Assembly: GCA_036005845.1 (NCBI GenBank) | Contig: DASYQD010000175.1 | Span: 1-64,000 of the forward strand | DNA from: DASYQD01 sp036005845 | Lineage (GTDB): Bacteria > Acidobacteriota > Thermoanaerobaculia > Multivoradales > JAIOJS01 | Direction: 5' to 3' | Length of the DNA: 64,000 bases | The notes under the pieces: generated by a model | What the model was told of the DNA's origin: nothing | What the model saw: the letters and a program-made list of their open reading frames with translations, nothing else | The model's database searches: none | Translations under genes and position numbers: made by a program | Shown here: positions 49,948-58,415 of the stretch, one piece after another | How the letters are laid out: every line of letters begins with the position of its first letter | Numbering within the stretch: the stretch's first letter is position 1

Positions 49948-50673
49948 CTAACCCGCTATCCTCGCCCGGTCCCCGCTCTCGAGGCCGGCTTCGAAGGCCA
50001 GGCTGGCCCGCTCGCAAAGCAGCGAGAAATACGTAAAGCTGGCGAGCAGGCGAATGAAGCCCATGACCAGACCAGCCACCCCCAGCGCGTGGCCATGCAG
50101 GGCCCGCGCGAGGTCCGGCAGTGGCAAGCGCCGAAGGCTATTGACCTCGCCGGCGAAGCTGCGCAGATCACTCTGCAGCTCACGGAGGTGACGGTCCAGC
50201 AGTCGAAGCCCGGCCCGGGCACCCCCGTCCCGCAGCCGGCTCACGACGTCATCCCAGTAGACCCGCTGCGGCAGGGCGCAACCGTGGGCAGCAAGCTCGC
50301 GGTAGATAGCGGCATAGTCGAGGGCGGCGAAGAACCGCTCGCGAGCGATCAGCGGGTCGGCGGCGTCCACTTCCTCGCGCTCGAATAACTCGCTGCGCGT
50401 ACGCACCAGCCCCTCGCCGATCGAGGTGAGGTGATCGCTGCAGACCGCCAGGCCCGCCAGGCCGCTTTGCAGGGAAGCATCCGCGCGCTCGGCAGAACCG
50501 GCCGAGGCGCTGTCGACGACGTCGTGCAGGTGACGGAAAGCTTCCATCAGCACCGAGTTGGCTTCGTGATAATGGCGGGCGAGGTCGGAGCTACGGCGCT
50601 CCAGGTGCTCGCTGAACGAGTTGGTGAAATGGACCGAAAAACCGAGGTAGCACTGAATGGGGAACAGTCCCAT
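49948..50673 (-). CDS. Unrecognised helical protein downstream of the CHAT gene
   Basis: The 241-residue protein begins MGLFPIQCYLGFSVHFTNSF and is mostly helical, with a long acidic middle (SELFEREEVDAADPLIARERFF). A hydrophobic segment near the end (GVAGLVMGFIRLLASFTYFSLL) could be membrane-associated. The ATG has a good GAGGAG. It is on the same strand as, and 235 bases downstream of, the CHAT protease gene, so it could be a substrate or effector. That is only positional. No family recognised. Confidence 0.6.
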   Translation of the reverse strand: MGLFPIQCYLGFSVHFTNSFSEHLERRSSDLARHYHEANSVLMEAFRHLHDVVDSASAGSAERADASLQSGLAGLAVCSDHLTSIGEGLVRTRSELFEREEVDAADPLIARERFFAALDYAAIYRELAAHGCALPQRVYWDDVVSRLRDGGARAGLRLLDRHLRELQSDLRSFAGEVNSLRRLPLPDLARALHGHALGVAGLVMGFIRLLASFTYFSLLCERASLAFEAGLESGDRARIAG

Positions 50674-50907
50674 GGGATTCTCCTCATTGACGAACGTGGT
50701 TGGAATCGAGAAGTGCGAGGGCGCGGCTGTGCGAGGCAGGGCGAGAGTGGGGGTCCTCTGACCCGCGCCTCGGTCGCCCGCTGCGCGCCACCAGCGTGCG
50801 CACACCGAGTCATGGCGCGCACGTCGTTGGGACCGACGCTGGACGCACCCGGTCCGCACCCAAAGATCGCGATCTGAGGTGCTGAGCGCCCGTAAGGGCG
50901 TGGAAAA

Positions 50908-53900
50908 TCAGCCCCCGAGAGCTTGGAACGCTGCCCAGGCAGTCGGCAGGCGAAGACCAGGCTCGCGTGCACGGAGCAACGTCAATTGAGCCGCCCGCAA
51001 CGCCTCCGCCGGCTTCAGTCCGCGGCTGACGCCGGAGTGGAAGGCGGTCATCAGCTCGACCGTGCTGCCATCCGACACCGGCCAGAGACTCGCAACGACC
51101 GACGGCACACGAGCGCCCAGGAAGGCGCGAGCCAGACTGAGCGTTCCCGTGCTGGCGCTCTCCGCGCCACTTCCCGTGCTGCAGCCGGCGAGCACGACCA
51201 GTCGCGTGCTCGCGAAGCGTTTGGGCGTCAGCTCGAAAGCGAACACGGCACCGGGTTCCGTGCTGCCTGGCGCACGTGCGAGCGCCAGGCTCGAGCGTGA
51301 AGGATCGACCCGATTGACCAGCGCGTGGCCCGCAAAATGGACCACGTCGTAGCTGGTCGCCCGAGCCAGCAACGCATCCCGGGTTGCTCGCTCTCCGAGG
51401 AGAAGGTCCCGTCGCGAATAGAGCTGCGCGACCCGGCGGGCCTCGTCGGCAGCAGCCGGTAGTGCCGGCAGCTGCGGATACAGCTCGAGATCCGGCCGCG
51501 GGTCGCCGAGCGCGAGAATGCTCGGTTGTCGAGCCTCCAGCTGCCGCGCTCGCGCCTGGGCAGCGACGAAGATCGTGGCGCTCGGAGCGACCTGGACGAC
51601 CTGTTGTTCGACGAGAAAGCGATCGCTGCGGGGATCCACGAGGGCGGCGAACGGCAGTTGATCGAGAGGGCCGTCGGGGACGATTACGAGCTGACCGACG
51701 TCGACACCCAGCTGCGCGGGGATCACCAGCTCGCGATAGAGACGGCGGGCTGCCTCTCGCGTTCGCGCTGTCCAGGCCCCCGCCGCCAGGTCCGTCTGCA
51801 GCTGCGCTCCCCAAGCAGCCAGCTCGTCGGGGGAAGCTGGGAGCCGAATCAAGACCGCCGCCGCAGAGTCCACCCGCCAAACGAACGCCTCCTTCGCCAG
51901 AAGGCAGTAATAAAGGAGCGTGGTTCCAGGCTCCAGCCGCTCCCGCAACGCTGTCAGAGTCGACGTTCCATTCTCTGTCGAGAACGAGGCGCTTGGTGAT
52001 GGTGGGCCGCCGGTAACCAGAGCAGTTCGGCCTGATCGCGCGTGTTCGGCGACCGCAAAGGCTCGATCAGGGTGGTTTGCGGCGAGCTCGATGGAGACGA
52101 GCTCGTCGAAGAGTGCATCGGCACCCGAGAGCCGTTCCGACCATAGGCTTTGCACCGGATCGCTCGAGGGCAAACGCGTCAACCACTCGATGCCCTCGTC
52201 GAGGTCGGCTGCGGCCCGGCTCGTCTCGCCGAGGCGCCGATACGTCCGAGCTCGCTCCAGCAACAAGCCCGGCAAGCGAAAGTCCGGTCCGTTCTTGCGT
52301 GCCCGCTCGATCGCGGCGGACAGAGAGGCCACTGCGGTCGGCCCTTCCTCGGTAACCAAGCCGTTCGCGGTTTGCAGCTCCGCAGCAAGCCGTTGTCGCA
52401 CCGCGAGGTCGTCGACCTGCCACATCCAGGCGGTACCCGCGGCCAGCGCTGTACGCGCGCGCTCACGTTGGCCCAGCTTGAGATCGATGCGGGATCGCCA
52501 GAGTTCCAGCTCGGCTGCCTTGCGCGGCTCCCACGGCACCGCCGAGGCGGACAGTTCGCCGAGCAACTCCGACCCAACGCGCGGACGCTGTTCGAGAAAG
52601 GCGGTGCCGGTTGCCGGTCCCAGCAGCAGCACAAAGCGGCGCTCGGGGTGTGTGATGTCGGGCAGCGCCGCAAGCACCCGGCGGCGGTCCCCCCACGCCC
52701 GGGGCAGGTCGCCGAACAGCGCGCGAGCATCGCCCAGGACGAAATGGAGCCACACGGCGTGATCCGCTTCGCCCAAGTGCTCGAACCCGTCAAGGGCTTC
52801 CTCGAGGAGCGCCAGTGCCGCGGGCTCGCCGCGACGGAGACGCAGCAGGCCGCGCAACCAAGCAAGATGTGCGCGCAACGGTTCATCGCCTTGGACACGC
52901 GCCACCCAAGCGTCGAGCTGGCTCGCTAGAGCGTCATCCGGACCGCGTCGATAAGACTCGCAAGCCAGCGCCGAGACGGCAGCCCAAGCATGCGCCGCCG
53001 AGGACTCCGGCAACTCGCTCAGTGCAGTGCCGAACGCCGTCGCCGCCTCGCCGATACGCACTGATTCGAGCGCTTCCAGCCCGCTTGCCAGAGCCTGGTG
53101 TCCACGGGCGAACCGCTCGGTATCGCTGCCCGCGCGCTCGATCTCGACGACCTGACGTAGTAGCGATCCATCGTCCGTCTGGCGCTGCCATTCCTCCGCC
53201 AAGCGCCGAGCTGAGTCGAGGCGCCTGGTGGCTTCGAGCGGGTCCCCTTCGGCGACCGCTTCGCCCCATGCCGGGAGCAGGTCGAGCTCGAAGGCCTCGC
53301 GCGCTTCCTGGCGATGAGCGCGCACCAGCCGATCGAGCGCCGTGTCCTGCGCGGCAGCGGCGCCGACGATGTCCACGCGCAGCTTGGCGGCGAGCGGCGC
53401 GGAATCGCCGCGAGAAGAGAGCTGTTCCAACCGCTGCCGAGCCTCGGCTGCCCAGTGCGAATGCGAGTCGAGCTCCAAGTAGCGCTGCCATGCCCGCGTT
53501 GCCTGGGCCGGCAGCGGCAGCAACTCGAGCACGAGGGCGCGGTTGAAGCATGCGTCGAGCAGATCGGGCTCGATGTCCAGCGCCCGGTCGACTAATTCGA
53601 GCGCCTCTGCCAGGTCGTTTCCGTCGTCGTTGTCCACGCCACGTGCGAGATGAGCTGCGGCAAGATCGTTGAGCGCGGCGGCATCGCCTGGCGCGGCGGC
53701 TACGGCCCGCTCCAGGGTGTGCAGCCCTTGATCTGTGTGACCGGCGACGAAGTAGGCGCTACCGAGCCGCTGGAGCTGCTGCGCGTTTGGCGCATCGCCA
53801 GCCGCGGCCGCAGCATCGTCGACGAGCTTGAGATAACGCCACGACCCCGGCCGCGCCGGGGCCGTCGTTCCAGCAGTGCGCACGCGATCTACGGGTTGCG

Positions 53901-54291
53901 GCTTCCAGTCGTCGCCCGCGAAACGGGAGAGCACGGGACGCCGCTCGATGAGTCCAGCCTCGACACCGACAACATGGCCTTCGCTCGCAGCGTTGAGCCT
54001 GCTGAGCATCACCCATCCGGTCACACCCACACCGAGAACGAGCGCCGCAGCGGCCACCCAGCTCCGGAAAGATCGCCCAGAGATCGACGTGAGGAGCTGT
54101 CTACGCGACGGCGGTTTCGCTGCCGCAGCCTCCCCCTCCCGGGCGACCGCCAGACAGCTGACGCTGTCGGCGAAGACGCGCCAGCAGGTCTCGCAGCCGG
54201 CGAAGTGCTCCTCGAGCGCCCGCCGCTCTTCCTCGAAGAGGCGGTCGTCCAGGTAGGCGGCGATGCGAGCAGAGTCAGGGCAGCGCGACAT
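50908..54291 (-). CDS. CHAT-domain protease with anti-sigma zinc finger, TM helix and TPR repeats
   Basis: The 1127-residue protein has, in order: a ZAS/zf-HC2-type finger (C4, H29, C33, C36 in HFAGCETC); a TM helix near 75-95 (AAAALVLGVGVTGWVMLS); TPR repeats from about residue 155 to 650; and a C-terminal CHAT peptidase. The CHAT part carries HFAGH at 985-989 and the catalytic cysteine C1037 in VLAGCSTG, followed by ASLWPVSD. CHAT peptidases are caspase-like. The zinc finger is the sigma-binding module of anti-sigma factors. The gene is 8 bases downstream of an ECF sigma factor gene, so it may hold that sigma at the membrane. The start is the ATG at 54291. Confidence 0.93.
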   Translation of the reverse strand: MSRCPDSARIAAYLDDRLFEEERRALEEHFAGCETCWRVFADSVSCLAVAREGEAAAAKPPSRRQLLTSISGRSFRSWVAAAALVLGVGVTGWVMLSRLNAASEGHVVGVEAGLIERRPVLSRFAGDDWKPQPVDRVRTAGTTAPARPGSWRYLKLVDDAAAAAGDAPNAQQLQRLGSAYFVAGHTDQGLHTLERAVAAAPGDAAALNDLAAAHLARGVDNDDGNDLAEALELVDRALDIEPDLLDACFNRALVLELLPLPAQATRAWQRYLELDSHSHWAAEARQRLEQLSSRGDSAPLAAKLRVDIVGAAAAQDTALDRLVRAHRQEAREAFELDLLPAWGEAVAEGDPLEATRRLDSARRLAEEWQRQTDDGSLLRQVVEIERAGSDTERFARGHQALASGLEALESVRIGEAATAFGTALSELPESSAAHAWAAVSALACESYRRGPDDALASQLDAWVARVQGDEPLRAHLAWLRGLLRLRRGEPAALALLEEALDGFEHLGEADHAVWLHFVLGDARALFGDLPRAWGDRRRVLAALPDITHPERRFVLLLGPATGTAFLEQRPRVGSELLGELSASAVPWEPRKAAELELWRSRIDLKLGQRERARTALAAGTAWMWQVDDLAVRQRLAAELQTANGLVTEEGPTAVASLSAAIERARKNGPDFRLPGLLLERARTYRRLGETSRAAADLDEGIEWLTRLPSSDPVQSLWSERLSGADALFDELVSIELAANHPDRAFAVAEHARSGRTALVTGGPPSPSASFSTENGTSTLTALRERLEPGTTLLYYCLLAKEAFVWRVDSAAAVLIRLPASPDELAAWGAQLQTDLAAGAWTARTREAARRLYRELVIPAQLGVDVGQLVIVPDGPLDQLPFAALVDPRSDRFLVEQQVVQVAPSATIFVAAQARARQLEARQPSILALGDPRPDLELYPQLPALPAAADEARRVAQLYSRRDLLLGERATRDALLARATSYDVVHFAGHALVNRVDPSRSSLALARAPGSTEPGAVFAFELTPKRFASTRLVVLAGCSTGSGAESASTGTLSLARAFLGARVPSVVASLWPVSDGSTVELMTAFHSGVSRGLKPAEALRAAQLTLLRAREPGLRLPTAWAAFQALGG

Positions 54292-54299
54292 GGGGTGGG

Positions 54300-55004
54300 T
54301 CAGCTCGGGACCTGGTCGTCGATCGAGTCGTCGATCTCGTCGTCGATCGGGAGCTCGCCGATTCCTTTAGACGGACGCGAAGGGCCAGGTTCCCCCTCTG
54401 GACGCAAATCCAGCCGCGCTGCGGCCGCGATCAGGGACGCCGTGTGACGATCTTCACAGGCCGCTTCCGTCAGCTTCCGTAGGAGGGCCCGCCGCAGCTC
54501 GCCGACGCGCCGCCGCAGCTCGGGCTGCTCCGCCACCATGACGCCGCGCAGGCTCGACAATGGCAGCTGCTCGCCGAAGCGCAGGCGGAGCAGGATGCGG
54601 TCGCGCGGCGGCAGCGCGCGCAGGAACGCCAGCGCCGTCGCCACCGCCGGCCGCGGCGGCCCCTCGGGCACGAGATCCGTGCGCTCCTCGCGGACTTCGC
54701 GCACCTGCCAGCCCGCGGTGAGCTCGCGCACCAGCCGCACGACGACGACGAGCAGGTAGGTCGCGAAGCTCGACCGGCCGCTGAACGACTGCAGCAGTCT
54801 GTAGTCGTCGCTGGCGATGCGCGCGCGTACGACGCGCCGCAGCGCGCGGCTCTCACCCGGCGCCAGGTGATAACGGCTGAGCAGCTCCGTCGTGATCTTG
54901 CTCAGCAGGCCGCGTTCGCGCTGCAACAGCTCGCGCGGATCGGGCCGCGCGGAGCGGCCCGGCCTCCGGTCACGGACGCGTTTGGGGTGAGGCTTGGAGC
55001 GCAC
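54300..55004 (-). CDS. ECF-type sigma factor paired with the CHAT anti-sigma protein
   Basis: The product is about 234 residues. A basic N-terminus is followed by a sigma-2-like region (DDYRLLQSFSGRSSFATYLLVVVVRLVREL). A sigma-4-like helix-turn-helix comes next (ALPPRDRILLRLRFGEQLPLSSLRG, then ELRRRVGELRRALLRKL). A 50-residue acidic tail (ELPIDDEIDDSIDD) is unusual for ECF sigmas. I chose the GTG at 55004, though no start has a strong ribosome-binding site. It precedes the zinc-finger/CHAT gene by 8 bases and is on the same strand as the esterase gene further downstream in position. Confidence 0.8.
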   Translation of the reverse strand: MRSKPHPKRVRDRRPGRSARPDPRELLQRERGLLSKITTELLSRYHLAPGESRALRRVVRARIASDDYRLLQSFSGRSSFATYLLVVVVRLVRELTAGWQVREVREERTDLVPEGPPRPAVATALAFLRALPPRDRILLRLRFGEQLPLSSLRGVMVAEQPELRRRVGELRRALLRKLTEAACEDRHTASLIAAAARLDLRPEGEPGPSRPSKGIGELPIDDEIDDSIDDQVPS

Positions 55005-55039
55005 GAATGCGCTCGCACTGTAGCAAAGCCGCTCGCCTG

Positions 55040-56176
55040 TTACTCGTAGACCATCCACAAAGGCCCAGGGAACAGCCACGACAGCCCCTCGCGCAGGCGG
55101 TCGCGCCAGTTCTCCCAGTTGTGCCCGTCGCGGGCCTCGACGAAGCGCACGTCCATGCCGGTGCGCTGCAGCAGCGGCACCAGCGAGCGGTTCTCGTAGA
55201 TGAGCGACTCGTAGACCCCGCAGGAGACGAAGATCTTGTCGACCGGCTTGCCCGGCGCGGCACGGAAGGCGTTGACGAACTCCACCACCGGTTTGAAGGC
55301 GGGGCCGCGCTCGCTCTCGCCGATGTCGGTGAAAGCGAACGAGCCCGACTGCAGCAGCAGCCGCCCGTAGAAGCCGGGGTGGTACCACGCCGTCGACAGC
55401 GACGCCACCGCCCCGAAGCTGGCGCCGAGCAGGCACCGCCCCGCCGGGTTGCCGAGCAGCGGGAACTTCTTCTCCAGCCAGGGCACCAGGTCCTCGGTGA
55501 CGAAGCGCGCGTGCGTCTTGTCGCCGGCGTACTCGTGCAGCCGGTCGGGCGACTGCGTCAGCGCCACCAGGAGCTGCGGCACTTCGAGCCGGTGGATGAG
55601 GTTGTCGAGCACCGCCTTCAGGCTCGCGTAGCGCACGAAGTCGATGCCGTCGTGCGCCACCACCAGCGCCAGCCGGCGGCTGGGCCGCATGCGCGCCGGC
55701 AGGTAGAGCACGACGTCGCGCTTGCCGCCGAACGCGCGCGTCGGCACCTTCACCGATTCCAGCCGCCCGGGCCGCGCCTCGGCATCCTCGCGCGCCCAAT
55801 CCGGCGTCTCGTACCCCGCGGCCTGGCAGACCGAGTTGGCGCCGAAGGGATCGCGCGCCGTGTGCGGGTTGAGCGGGTCGAGGATCCAGTGCCGCTCGCC
55901 GCCCTGGACGACTTCGATCTTGTACTCGATGCGCGAGCCCGGCGGCACCTCTTCGACGACGTACCAGAGATCGGTATCGTCGACGCGTTTCATCGGCCGC
56001 GACGACGGCAGCCCGTAGATGAAGTGGCGCAGCCGCACCTTTTCGGCGGCGCCGCGATAGACGAACGTAGTCGAGCTGCCTTCCACCAGCGGGAAGGTGT
56101 GCTCGGCGATGAAGCGCTGGATGGCTTCACCACCCGGCGGCTTGGCGTGCAGCAGCTCCTGGATGGCCAGCGCCAT
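55040..56176 (-). CDS. Enterochelin-esterase-like alpha/beta hydrolase
   Basis: The 378-residue protein has an N-terminal Ig-like (E-set) domain (VRLRHFIYGLPSSRPMKRVDDTDLWYV) and an esterase-D-type alpha/beta hydrolase. The nucleophile Ser is in LLGASFGAVASL, and the C-terminal His is in ARDGHNWENWRDRL. This is the Fes/IroD layout, which hydrolyses enterobactin-type or other amide/ester siderophores, but many members have other substrates. No signal peptide is seen. The ATG follows the stop of the next gene upstream with a one-base overlap (TGATG). Its pairing with the S51-like gene and the divergent ATP-grasp gene suggests a shared small-molecule substrate. Confidence 0.88.
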   Translation of the reverse strand: MALAIQELLHAKPPGGEAIQRFIAEHTFPLVEGSSTTFVYRGAAEKVRLRHFIYGLPSSRPMKRVDDTDLWYVVEEVPPGSRIEYKIEVVQGGERHWILDPLNPHTARDPFGANSVCQAAGYETPDWAREDAEARPGRLESVKVPTRAFGGKRDVVLYLPARMRPSRRLALVVAHDGIDFVRYASLKAVLDNLIHRLEVPQLLVALTQSPDRLHEYAGDKTHARFVTEDLVPWLEKKFPLLGNPAGRCLLGASFGAVASLSTAWYHPGFYGRLLLQSGSFAFTDIGESERGPAFKPVVEFVNAFRAAPGKPVDKIFVSCGVYESLIYENRSLVPLLQRTGMDVRFVEARDGHNWENWRDRLREGLSWLFPGPLWMVYE

Positions 56177-57123
56177 CAGGCCGCCAGCTCCTCGACGCCG
56201 CCGTCGGGGAGCAGCCGCCGCGAGCCGTCGCCGCCGCCAGGCACCCAGCGGCCGTCGACCCAGCGCAGGATGGCGCCGTCGTCCATCGCCACGCAGGCGA
56301 GGTCGCCGAAGCGGCGCGCGAAGAGGCCGACCTTGAGCGGGTCGTCGAGCATGAGGCGGCGCTTGGCGTGCGGCAGTGGCAGCAGGCCGGTGAAGATGCC
56401 CAGCCCGGCCTCGAGCACCTCGGCGTTGCCGGCACCCTGCGGCGGGTGGTCGTGGAAGAGCACCAGCCGTTCGCCGAGCACCATGGCGCCGCCCGACCAG
56501 GCGAACACCGCCTTGCCCTCGATCATCTCGGCGATGCCGAAGAGCCGCAGCCGGTTGAGCAGCAAGGCGACGTGGCCGCCGGCCACCGCGAAGGCGGAAC
56601 AACCCGCGAGCAGCTCCGCGAGCTGCTCGCGATGGCGCACCACGGCCGGTCGTTGCAGCGGCTTGATCGTCGCGTCGAGCTCGGCGTGCACGGCGCGCAC
56701 GCGTTCGAGGTGCACCTTGTCGAGCTCGCGGATGTGCGCCACCGCCGCCTCGCGCTCGGGGTTGACCACTTCGGGATCGCCGCGCCGCGTGTGCAGCGCC
56801 CGCGCCGCCTCCATCGCGTGGTCGAGGCGCAGCCGATAGAGCTCCTGCATCCGCTGCAGCCGCTCTTGCCGCTGGCGATGCGCGCGGGCCAGCGTGCGGT
56901 CCTTGCGGAAGACCTCTTCGGCGCGCGCGTAGAGGCGCAGGTTCACGACGTGGCCGCCGAGGTGCTCGCGCAGCTCGTCGACCTCTTCCTCGCGCTCCTG
57001 CCAGCCGGCGGTCACCACCGCCACGTCGCCTTCGACGCCGCCGCCGCGCACCGCGCCGGCCAGCGTCGGCGTCAGCCGCTGCGGGCCGAGCAGCGTGACC
57101 GTTCTGTTAGGATGTGCGGCCAT
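56176..57123 (-). CDS. S51-like/type-1 amidotransferase-like protein
   Basis: The 315-residue protein resembles the cyanophycinase/peptidase E branch of S51-related proteins. It shows VAVVTAGWQEREEEVD at the N-terminus, FAVAGGHVALLLNRLRLFG in the middle and FAWSGGAMVLGERLVLFHDH with the likely nucleophile Ser. A long helical insert of about 90 residues is between them. Known relatives release Asp/Arg dipeptides from cyanophycin or cleave Asp-X dipeptides. Substrate here unknown. Its ATG is 22 bases from the divergent ATP-grasp start, and its stop overlaps the esterase start, so it is the first gene of that pair. Confidence 0.72.
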   Translation of the reverse strand: MAAHPNRTVTLLGPQRLTPTLAGAVRGGGVEGDVAVVTAGWQEREEEVDELREHLGGHVVNLRLYARAEEVFRKDRTLARAHRQRQERLQRMQELYRLRLDHAMEAARALHTRRGDPEVVNPEREAAVAHIRELDKVHLERVRAVHAELDATIKPLQRPAVVRHREQLAELLAGCSAFAVAGGHVALLLNRLRLFGIAEMIEGKAVFAWSGGAMVLGERLVLFHDHPPQGAGNAEVLEAGLGIFTGLLPLPHAKRRLMLDDPLKVGLFARRFGDLACVAMDDGAILRWVDGRWVPGGGDGSRRLLPDGGVEELAA

Positions 57124-57145
57124 TCGCGGCGGGCAATCCTAGACC

Positions 57146-58366
57146 ATGCATGTCATCTTCGTAGAGCCGCGCTTTCCCAACAACCAGCGGCAGTTCGTGC
57201 GCGGGTTGGTGGAAGCGGGCGCGCGCGTCACCGGCATCGGCGAGGTGCCGGTGGAGGCCCTCGGACCGGACCTCCACAAGTGGCTCTCGGGCTACGAGCA
57301 GATCCCCAACGTCTGCGACGAGAGTCGGCTTTACGACGCCGTGCGCCGCGTGCAGCAACGGGGCTGGGTGGATCGTCTCGAGTCCACCGTCGAGGCGCAC
57401 ATCATGACCGCGGCGAAGGTGCGAGAGGCCTGCGGCATCCCCGGCACTTCCGTAAAGACCGCCTGGCTCTGCCGCGACAAGCCGGCGATGAAGGAAGCGC
57501 TGCGTGAGGCCGGCATTCCCACCGCGCAGTCGACCGGCGCCGACACTCCCGACGAGGCCTGGGCGTTCGCGCGCCGCGTCGGCTTCCCGCTCATCGTCAA
57601 GCCGCGCAGCGCGGCCGGCGCCGCCGGCACCTGGCGCGTCGCCGACGAGAGCCAGCTGCAATCGGTGATCGCCGAGAGCGGACTCGAGCGCGGCCACCCC
57701 GTCGCGATAGAAGAGTTCATCGAAGGCCACGAAGGCTTCTTCGACACCCTCGCCGTGGGCGGCCACGTCGTCCACCACTTCATCTCGCACTATTACCCCA
57801 ACGTGCTCGAGGCGATGCGGACGCGCTGGATCTCGCCCATCCTGCTCACCACCAACCGCGTCGACTCCGACGGCTACGCCGAGCTCGGCGAGATGGGCGA
57901 GAAGGTGCTGCAGGCGCTCGGCATCGGCACCTCGGCGACGCACATGGAGTGGTTCTACGGCCCCAAGGGCCTCAAGTTCAGCGAGATCGGCTGCCGCCCG
58001 CCGGGCGTCGGCGTGTGGGACCTCTATGCCGCCGCCAACGACTTCGACATCTACCGCGAGTGGGGCAGCCTCATCGCCAACGGCGAGCCGTCGCAGCGGC
58101 CGAGCCGCCGCTTCGCCGCCGGCATGATCAACCTGCGCCCAGACCGCGACGGCCGCATCGCCGGCTACGACGGGCTCGAGAAGGTGCAGCGCGAGCTCGG
58201 CGAGCACATCCTCGACGGCCACTTCCCGCCGCCCGGCAGCCCGACGCAGCCGGTCGAGGCGGGCTACATGGCCAACGCCTGGATGCGCATGCGGCACCCC
58301 GACTACGATCAGCTCCGGCAGATGCTCGAGTACGTCGGCCGCACCGTCCGCGTACGAGCCAATTAG
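57146..58366 (+). CDS. ATP-grasp carboxylate-amine ligase
   Basis: The 406-residue protein has a typical ATP-grasp fold: GFPLIVKPRSAAGAAGTWRV (P-loop-like lysine loop), AIEEFIEGHEGFFDTLAVGG and the metal site FSEIGCRPPGVGV. Such enzymes join an amine to a carboxylate with ATP, as in dipeptide, carnosine or purine-route ligases. The N-terminus begins MHVIFVEPRFPNNQRQFVRGL. It is divergent from the S51-like gene with only 22 bases between starts, so the two promoters overlap and expression is probably linked. Product unknown. Confidence 0.87.
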   Translation: MHVIFVEPRFPNNQRQFVRGLVEAGARVTGIGEVPVEALGPDLHKWLSGYEQIPNVCDESRLYDAVRRVQQRGWVDRLESTVEAHIMTAAKVREACGIPGTSVKTAWLCRDKPAMKEALREAGIPTAQSTGADTPDEAWAFARRVGFPLIVKPRSAAGAAGTWRVADESQLQSVIAESGLERGHPVAIEEFIEGHEGFFDTLAVGGHVVHHFISHYYPNVLEAMRTRWISPILLTTNRVDSDGYAELGEMGEKVLQALGIGTSATHMEWFYGPKGLKFSEIGCRPPGVGVWDLYAAANDFDIYREWGSLIANGEPSQRPSRRFAAGMINLRPDRDGRIAGYDGLEKVQRELGEHILDGHFPPPGSPTQPVEAGYMANAWMRMRHPDYDQLRQMLEYVGRTVRVRAN

Positions 58367-58415
58367 CGGCGCGCCCGCGCCCTTCCGTGATTCACATCCA
58401 GGAGAGCTCCTCGTA

